Shown here: one piece after another, positions 56,770-64,000 of the stretch
Position numbering within the stretch: position 1 is the stretch's first letter
Layout of the letters: each line of letters begins with the position of its first letter
Source: Agapanthus africanus
Lineage: Eukaryota > Streptophyta > Magnoliopsida > Asparagales > Amaryllidaceae
Direction: 5' to 3'
Assembly: GCA_030015575.1 (NCBI GenBank)
Contig: CM057337.1
Span: forward strand, 375,371,582 to 375,435,581
DNA length: 64,000 nucleotides
Translations under genes and position numbers: made by a program
Notes under the pieces: model-generated
The model's database searches: none
What the model saw: only the letters and a program-made list of their open reading frames with translations
What the model was told of the DNA's origin: nothing

Positions 56770-58834
56770 TGTACGTCCACGTTGCCAACTCCGGTTCTTG
56801 CGGGGAGGCGGAAACGGTATAAAAATCAAATTTTTAGCGCATGGGGCAACATGGACTAACAAAGTCGGGATCTTTTCTAAACTATACTAGCAAGAAAGCC
56901 AAATAGAGTTAGCTACTCGGAAAAGAGGTTATACCTAACTTGAACTCCTTCTTCTTGAAACCTTTGTAGGGGTTGATGGTGCTTTCCTCGTCTCCTTCTT
57001 CCGTCAAAGATGGATCCACCTGAGGGTTCAACCTTCGGGCTCTTTCTCGAACTTTGAGTGAACTAGGATCTTTGGCTTGCTAAACCTCTAACCCTAGAGT
57101 GAGTAGAGAGTGGCTTTGGGGTGTTTTTATCTCAAGGAGATGGATTCTCAACACATGAGAAGGGAGCTCCTTGAACTAGATGAGGAGAAAGAAGAAGAGA
57201 GGAGAGAGAAGAGTTATGATAGAATGAATAATATCCTTCTCATTTTACAACCATAACAAAATGAAAAGAATTATCAAATTAACAATAATAATAAAAATGA
57301 AATAGTTGATGGAAGGTTTGGAATGACAATTATCATTACATTCATTAAATGGTTTTGCTAGAATCAAAGAGCATCTTTGATATGTAATGATGATGGTCAA
57401 ACTTTCAACCATGGTCAACAAGTCAACCTTGGTCAACAAGTCAACAAAACCAACCATGACACAATTTCATTTAATTAATATTATTAATTGATATAACATA
57501 AATTCATTAGGGTCTGGAAAAAGACGACTGTCAACTGTACATACGCACCCGTTCCGAAACCCGAATGAATATCCTCTTCCTCCGCCTCAATCAACTGTGC
57601 ATACACACGCGCATTCTTTTTCCGAGGAACATGAATACTAAGAGATAAAATCAACCCCAAAACATATACCAGTGTCTGGCTCAAACCAGAGCCTGCTAGT
57701 AATATCTGTCCGGACTCCAAACGTGCACAAGTGTGCGGATGAGAACGAACCCTGTCGCAAAACCATGCGACCTCTACTCAGTTTTACCCAGAGGCGAATA
57801 GCCCTCTGTGTGGGACTCTAAAGACTCGACACTACGCTGGCAGTGGGTTTAACCACAGACCGCAAGCGGCACTAGCTGTGCGTAACGGTCCCCAGGTAGA
57901 TGCCGATGAGAAGACTGACGAGGTGAACCCCATCTGAACTCTTACTGAGTCTGAATGTGACAATCTCCGTACAGTCCGGTCTGTTCGTCTGATAAATCAC
58001 ATGTCGGGCCTAGGGGGCGGTAAACGTCAAGTCGTGTCGGAGTGAAGCCCAAAACACCCTGAGATAACACTGGAAACCTACCAGTATATCTCGCTTGCCC
58101 TGGCCAGGGACTACTCGTGTAATGGCTCTCCTAGACACAGCGCGATTTCAACCCCCAATACCGGGAGAGACGAATCCTGTCTAACCGTCACTGCCTCCAA
58201 GTGCTTCGGGACTGCACCCAACTACCACCTGTTTGCACGACTCCTTTGAGCCGTGGTAGGGAAGTAATCAAAATACAGTGGGAACACACTCGAGGCGAAG
58301 TGCCAGTGTCAAGTTAGCGGACTAAGCTGTACTCTTGTCACCTGGGAACTGAAAACTGACGATAGGTACAATACCAACTTGTCAGTTCCCGACGAGTCCT
58401 GTCCAGTGTACTCGTAACCTAACGAGCACCCGCATACTATCTCAAGTACGACGTACTGACGGTTGTGGGACAGACCGTCTCCCACACTGGGATGAGAAGC
58501 GCATGCGCCAGTCTACTCCGGAGTATCGATGCCCTGTCTCGATAGTCCTGCGACTAGGGACCTGTATAAGGATGTGCTTATAGATTACCCAGCCCCCACT
58601 AGTGTGACTGCCATCACAACGCTGGTAATCAAGCAAAGATCCTAAGGGCTCCACTAATGCGTATAGGTGATATGATAAAATAAACACATGTACACATTGA
58701 AGTAGAAACAAACCAAGTAGCATACTACTATTTTGAGCAAGATTGTATATACAAGGTAAATATCCCAAGCTTCTATTAAGTAATATACAAACCAGTATGA
58801 TACAGTAATGGCCTCTAGGGCATATACACTAACA
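56770..58834 (-). repeat. 3' LTR of element I (2065 bp)
   Basis: The plus strand starts TGTACGTCCACGTTGCC and ends ACTAACA, so the LTR lies on minus. It is co-linear with the B LTR, including GGGAACTGA/TCAGTTCCC, GCCCTGGCCAGGG near 58098, and GTCAAC motifs near 57390-57450. Inserted in the G LTR; left flank GTTAC is the candidate duplication. Confidence 0.9.
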
Positions 58835-59011
58835 ATCTCCCACTTGCACTAAGGCCATGTACTGGCGTATCGAAGACCTATCATCTCGATCAGCCGCTCG
58901 AACTGAGTCTGGGGCAGGCCTTGGTGAATGGATCTGCAGTGTTTTCTTCCGAAGCAACCCTCCGAACCTTGATCTCCTGGCGATCCACGATCTCCCAGAT
59001 CAGGTGATACC
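58835..59011 (-). pseudogene. Element I polypurine tract and RNase H C-terminus, cut by H
   Basis: Minus strand: polypurine tract GCAAGTGGGAGAT (58835-58847), then the end of copia RNase H reading LPQTQFERLIEMIGLRYASTWP with its stop at 58849-58851. Nearly identical to the end of B pol without the terminal 1-base deletion. The piece is only about 160 bp; H splits it at 59011 and the rest of I is outside the window. Confidence 0.9.
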
Positions 59012-61155
59012 TGTAAGCCCGCGGGGGCGCCCCGGCCGTCGATCCGACGCCGGAAACGCGGAAAACAAAAACTTTGCGAACTTTGCAACCGGCACCACCG
59101 CGGACTTTTTACCCGGATCGGGCCATTAACCTAGCTAGCTAGCAAAATAGAAAAGAGTAGAGATGCTATACCAAGCGATCCGTGTCCTTCGGTCTTCGTC
59201 TCCACTCCGATCTCCCGCGGATACATCGTCCGTCACCTCCTCGCTCGTCGGAAAGGGGCACCACGTAGCCGGAATCTTTTACGGGCTCCCGCCTCTTGAC
59301 CGAGGCAACTCGGGCGCGAAGTTGGCTAGCCGACGCGTCCAAGGCTTGCTATAGAATAGTGTAGTAAGCATGTCTCTTGGGGTTCTTGAAGTTGCCTAGA
59401 TGGAAGGATGTGAGGAGGAGAAGAAAGCAACTAAAGAAATTGTGCTTATGATTTTTGGTAGCATGAAAATGATATGAATCTTTTTCCTCATACAAAATGA
59501 AAAATCCTCTCTTCACCCCTCTCTAGTGGCCGGCCCAACATCTCAAGAATGAGATTGGAGAGAGAAAAAGAATGGCACCATATTATGTATATCATAATAG
59601 AATGGAAAAATAAGATAAGATAAACCTCACATCTTTTCTCACTCAACTCACTAATCAAAACCATCAAGTGAAAAGCCATCAAATGGATAAGAAAGGAATA
59701 TCATGATGAAGCAAGTCTCATCATAATCCATAAGTGCAAGAAAACCCTCCACAAAAGAGTTATTTGCAAATTGCAAATAACCCCCTCCACCAAAAGTCCG
59801 GCCGAGAAGGAATGAAGGAAAAACGGCCGGAACGGAATGCAAACTGGCAACTCCAGAAAACCGATCCCGTAATAAATTACAGGAAAACCCCACTACTGCA
59901 AATACATGCCCGCATTTGTATTTCCACTGAACACAAATGCAAAGAGACAAAACTACACTATCTAATACTAGTATCCGGCTTAAGCCAAAGCCGACTAGTA
60001 AAATCTGTCCGATCACGATCCGTGCAATACCGCACGTATCTGATCGAACCCTGCCATATCTCCATACGGCCTCTACAGCGTTTCGCCCGAAACTTGAGTA
60101 ACTGTCTGTGTGGTGGACTCTAAAGACTCGTCAATACTATGGCTGTGGATTTAACCACTAGTACGTCAGAGGTATTAGCCATACGTGACGGGCCACCAGC
60201 TATTGACCAAAAGGGACGTCGATGAGCGAACTCATCCTGACACCCTACTGAGCCTGTCAGTGACAATATCCGTACAGTCCGGTCCGTTCGTCTATGAGTA
60301 TCGCATGGCGGGCCTAGGGGGTTGGTAAAAGTCAGACCCCCAAAAGCGGTACAAGTCGTGTCGGAGTGTAGCCCAGAACACCCTGAGATACTACTGGAAT
60401 ACCTACCAGCAAATCTCCTGCCTTGGCCAAGGACTTTTCATGTTCTGGCTCTCCTAGACACAGCACGACCTCACCCCTAATACCGGGAGAGACGAACCCC
60501 TGCAGATCCGCTCACTGCCTCCATGTGGCTCGGGACTGTACCCAACTAAAACCTGTTTGCACGACTCCTTTGAGCCGTGGTAGGGTAGTAATCAAAGTAC
60601 AGTGGGAACTCACACGAGACAAATGACGATCCCAGGTCGATGAACTAACCTGTACACATGTCACCTGGGAACTGCTATCTGACGTCTGGTATATCCCAAC
60701 TAGCAGGTTCCCGGCGAGTCCTGTCCGGTGTACTCATAACCCAATGAGCACCTGTATACATCTTAGGTGAACCAACTGACACCAGTGGCTTGTGAGACCG
60801 GCCACCGCCCCTCGTCGGGGTCTCGACTGTATACAATAGTCTACTGTGGAGAATCGATGCCCTGTCTCGAAACTCCCTCGACTAGGGACCATTTAAGGAT
60901 GTGCTTATAGACCCCAGCTCCCACTTATATGATCGCCCTCATACTGCTGGTGGTCAAGCAAGAATCCAAGGGGCTTTATCAATGTGTAATAGCGACTCGA
61001 AGGGTCACCTAAAGCAGCACACGATGATAAAGATAAACCAGATAGCATACTATCATCTCGAGTAAGACTGTCCTACCGGGATAGGTCCTCCCCTCAATCA
61101 TTGCAATCACGTGCCTGTGATCCAATAATTGACTCTGAGGGCACTATCTCCAACA
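59012..61155 (-). repeat. 3' LTR of element H (2144 bp)
   Basis: Minus strand starts TGTTGGAGATAGTGCCCTCA, close to the Angela/BARE consensus start, and ends ...GGGGCTTACA. It has a hairpin GGGAACTGCTA/TAGCAGGTTCCC (about 60665-60711) and CCTTGGCCAAGG (about 60421), the compensated form of the CCCTGGCCAGGG of the others. It has a GC-rich end (59015-59100) and no W-box array. Confidence 0.9.
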
Positions 61156-61169
61156 ATCTCCCACTTGCA
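61156..61169 (-). other. Polypurine tract of H
   Basis: Minus strand GCAAGTGGGAGAT next to the LTR. Confidence 0.9.
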
Positions 61170-63480
61170 CTCGAGGCTAATTATTGCGATGTCGCATACT
61201 CACAGCCCGTGTGATACCGAACACCCAACTCCTCTACTAGTCAGTCTCACAAAGCTCGTTTGCGAAACTATTGCGTTCGAGGAATAGCCTCAGTGAGTGG
61301 ATCCGCTTTGATGTTTCTTTCTATGTCTCTCTATATCTCAAGTTCGCGGAGAAAGCTATCTCCCGAAATGAGCAATACCTGTCTTAGAATGTCTGGATGT
61401 CTGATGGGACCTAGCTCATAAGTGAACTCCAAATCCAAACTTCTTAGACTGTATCGACAACTGAACTTAATCAGTGTCCTGCGCCATGCCTTCCCTCAGT
61501 TTCCACCTGGACCACCTGTCCAAAATACTGCCCCTCGTTAGAGGGAAAACTATAACTCTGACAGCCACTCCGCCATCCAGGTCACCTTGGAAGCCTGGAA
61601 TGATAACTGTCTCCCGAAGAAGACTGCCGTTATCATATCCTTAGAACATCCACTTATGTTCTAAAACTGCTTCCGACTGTTTCTCCAGGATTGGATCAAT
61701 ATCGACTTATTGCATCTACTGCAAGAACAACATCTGGTGTGGTACTTGACATCTCATAGAATGCTGTCCAAGTACCCTGATTGGGAAACCACCCAAATCT
61801 AGATCTAAAACCATAGATCTAGTAACCAGAATGTCTGATATAATATCCAAATCCTATGTGGAGAAACTACCGTGTGACGACCAAAGTATAACCGATCGTA
61901 GTATAGGAATATCACTTCCTACTCTGTGTATGTCATCAAACACCAGGACATCACACCCTACTACCTTTTTAACAGATCCATCCCTTATTCTGATGAAGTC
62001 AAACCTCTGACTGTCACATCAGAAATAGATGATCTATCTCCGCTATATCTGCTTAAGTCTATAAATAGACATAAGCCTGATATCCACCAATGCTTCCGCT
62101 GCTCCACTCTGATTACGACAACCCTCTGGCTGAGTCATATACACGTACGCTTCTAAAGCAAGTTTAGAACGACGCTATACTCATCCTCCCACCGGGTCTC
62201 GCAACCTGGAACAACAGCAATGGCAAGTCTGGGTAAACAAGAACCTCCCTGCCACCGTCCTTGAGCATACCAAAGTACCTCTCGGGTGCCTGAGGTTACC
62301 CACCTTATCTGCGGAGTGGCCAATGGAATGTCAAACCAGATTGAATCTTTAGGTTCTTATTAAATCTTCAGTAATCGTTTGTGGTTCTGGAATCACTTCC
62401 AGTTCTACCATACTCCCACTACTGTTTTCTGAAAAAATCCATTTTTGATAAAACTGTGGCGAGTCAAGAACAATATCACTATTGATCTTCCAGATGGTAG
62501 AAAATCAACCCTCGTCATAGCCCGGGTCAACCCACAAACAGCCACTACTGAAACGTGCCTTGAGTTGTCCAGAGTCTGGTTTTAAGCATAAGCCAGACAA
62601 CTCCCCGTATCTTAACCATGTCAAGATATGAACTGTTCTATATCCAAGAAACAGAGGCACTGATTTAATTGAACCAGATTCAAATCATGCAGCTGTCTCC
62701 AGTGCATGTCAAGTAAATGGAAGAGAGGCCGATCAGCGTTACTCAACTTAGGAGTACTTCCAATTATGAGTAACCTGAAAGAGAAGCTAGTTCTCTTAAT
62801 CATTACTATCAACTGAATACTATACACAAGTATCTACATCTTCGATCACCTTGAAGAATCCCGATACTTGCAATATCTGGTTCTCTACTTTATTCTTATA
62901 CCTATAACTCCTCAAAACTTAGACCCTGTGTTTCTACGAAACATATGTCTAAGAACTAGAGAAGTTAAAAGTAAACAGAATATAGTACGAGGACCTACCC
63001 CTCTGTCCTAATGGACACTGGACAATATACAATACTCTGTATAAGTCCCTTGAGTCTTGTGACTCATTCACTGTGTGTCGTAGGTTGAAAACTGTACTTT
63101 TGGTTAAGAAGAATTACACCGTTGTTCAATGCTCCTTACCTAACCATCCACTGGTATAGGTAAATGTCATAGACATAATTTCAGAAAGGTATATCTCACT
63201 CTATAAAAATAGACGTACAGATATATCAATTTGAAATTGGTGCATAACAACGGATATTCAAAACCAAATATTTGCCGACCGGCAAACAACCCAGGTGACT
63301 TCCTCAAATATCACCGATTACAACGAATCCCGATATAATGAGGATGGTCACCTAATTCCCAATAACTTACTCCCACTCATCATCTGTAAAACCATACAGA
63401 TGTGAGAATCCAACCTGGTAAATACATACCCTGGAGTAAGTGTCTAATCGGGAAATCAGTTTTCATTTAACAGTACACAG
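61170..63480 (-). pseudogene. Element H decayed copia pol
   Basis: In reverse order along the plus strand: RNase H remnants with the conserved 'GTGGATCC' block near 61297; the RT region with a degraded YVDD near 61926-61940 and the 'GGCTGAGTCAT' (MTQPEG) block near 62120-62140; the integrase/RT linker near 62380-62420; integrase 62450-63100; protease near 63390-63440 (CCTGG...TATTTAC aligned to WVLDTG). Frames shift many times and no domain is intact. Assignment is by aligned block order with E and B rather than by any long frame. Confidence 0.7.
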
Positions 63481-64000
63481 TGGAACTGAAACATTAAGAT
63501 GTTTCGATGGGGTATGCTGGTATTCCTAGTAATGCCTCTTCCATTAACCAGATTCACAACTATAACTGTATAATTCTTTGCCACCTCTCCAAATCCCTTT
63601 ATATGTCTTTAGTCATTACCTTCTGTACACCCCTTTAGGCCAAATGGTTTTCTTCCTTCCCTACCGTTCGGCACCAGCCTATGGTTTGGAAGAAGACTAT
63701 CCAATAAGCATAAAGGGTGTACTGTCCTAATCCTAGGAGCACTCGCAATGCGAGAGAAGGTAAGGATAAAAGACAACCGAATGTACTTAATTCATAGGTG
63801 ATTTAGGATTGACAAAGAAGTACATGGTTTGGTCGTGAATAGCAGTCGCAATTTACTTTGCCCTCTTACTAATCCCTTGCTTTGTCTGAACTTAATACCT
63901 TCTGTACACCGTTTAGGCTAATTGGTTTTCTTCATTCCCTACCGGTCGGCACCAGCCTAGGATCTGGAAGAAGACTATCCAATTTGCGTAATAGGTGTAC
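63481..64000 (-). other. Element H upstream of protease, unassigned
   Basis: Expected to hold gag, but I cannot recognise a capsid region or a clear zinc knuckle. The stretch contains an imperfect ~100-bp direct repeat (listed separately). No open frame of note. Confidence 0.4.
63620..64000. repeat. Imperfect ~100-bp direct repeat, about 277 bp apart
   Basis: 63620-63721 and 63897-64000 share CCTTCTGTACACC, TTTAGGC, TGGTTTTCTTC, TTCCCTACCG, TCGGCACCAGCCTA and GGAAGAAGACTATCCAAT, ending GGTGTAC. More copies could lie beyond the window. Confidence 0.85.

Larger units (their letters stand above)
59012..64000 (-). mobile_element. Copia element H (divergent Angela-like), right end outside window
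   Basis: Minus strand. LTR 59012-61155, polypurine tract, then decayed RNase H, RT, integrase and protease to the window end. Candidate target duplication ATACC (59007-59011). Its sequence is clearly diverged from the other copies, yet it inserted late, into I. Confidence 0.88.

Noticed and set aside
54724..56861. G LTR ending at ...GGACTAACA (56861)
   Set aside because: 56770-56861 aligns with the start of the minus-strand B-type LTR, and no primer site follows 56861; the end at 56769 is correct.
59012..59110. GC-rich stretch as a host CpG island or promoter
   Set aside because: It is the terminal part of the H LTR, with correct LTR end and flanks.
1..64000. Host protein genes, tRNA, rRNA or organellar inserts
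   Set aside because: All longer frames are retroelement proteins; no other recognisable gene or RNA was seen by eye. Short or intron-rich genes cannot be fully excluded without a search.

Overview
The window is plant nuclear DNA made almost entirely of nested LTR retrotransposons. I recognise no host gene, tRNA, rRNA or CRISPR array. The retroelement families (Ty1/copia of the Angela/BARE-like lineage and a Tekay/Del-like Ty3/gypsy chromovirus), the initiator-tRNA-Met primer sites and the depth of nesting point to an angiosperm with a repeat-rich genome. The species cannot be told from this sequence.

Layout. The oldest visible layer is a plus-strand gypsy element: LTR from before 1 to 2153, then decayed gag/PR/RT to 3909, resuming at about 10894-11086. 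Two minus-strand copia elements of one subfamily sit in it: E (3910 to about 10893, only its 3' LTR) and D (starts 11087). D was split by C (plus, 14624-45374) and by F (plus, starts 46656). C was split by B (minus, 19578-40557), and B by A (plus, 24879-35440). The 3' LTR of F was split by G (plus, starts 54724), G by I (minus, starts 56770), and I by H (minus, 59012 to beyond the window end). Both chains are therefore gypsy>D>C>B>A and gypsy>D>F>G>I>H. Target-site duplications support A (GCAAC, exact), B (ATTAT, exact) and C (CTCAT/GTCAT). By hand count, LTR-LTR divergence falls in nesting order: C about 1.5%, B about 0.9%, A about 0.2%.

How the parts relate. B and C carry a full gag (UBN2-type capsid region plus a CCHC zinc knuckle) fused in frame to protease, integrase, RT and RNase H. 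A, E and F carry the same pol, but gag has lost nearly everything between its first ~25 and last ~24 residues. The mini-Gag is shared by copies with two different LTR types, so it looks like an established gag-less lineage that would need capsid from B/C-like relatives. Barley BARE-2 is a known precedent for gag-defective copia copies.

Non-coding structure is also notable. A nested GC-rich hairpin lies about 200 nt after the primer-binding site in A, B, C and F, with arms that differ in sequence but always pair. The 2-2.9 kb leaders carry a triplicated small hairpin at fixed ~84/~91 nt spacing. The LTRs carry a hairpin with covarying arms. One LTR group carries dense arrays of TTGAC[C/T] (WRKY W-box) motifs. 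No pol is intact: A has one in-frame stop, B one plus a terminal frameshift, C two, F four, and D, E, H and the gypsy element are heavily decayed.
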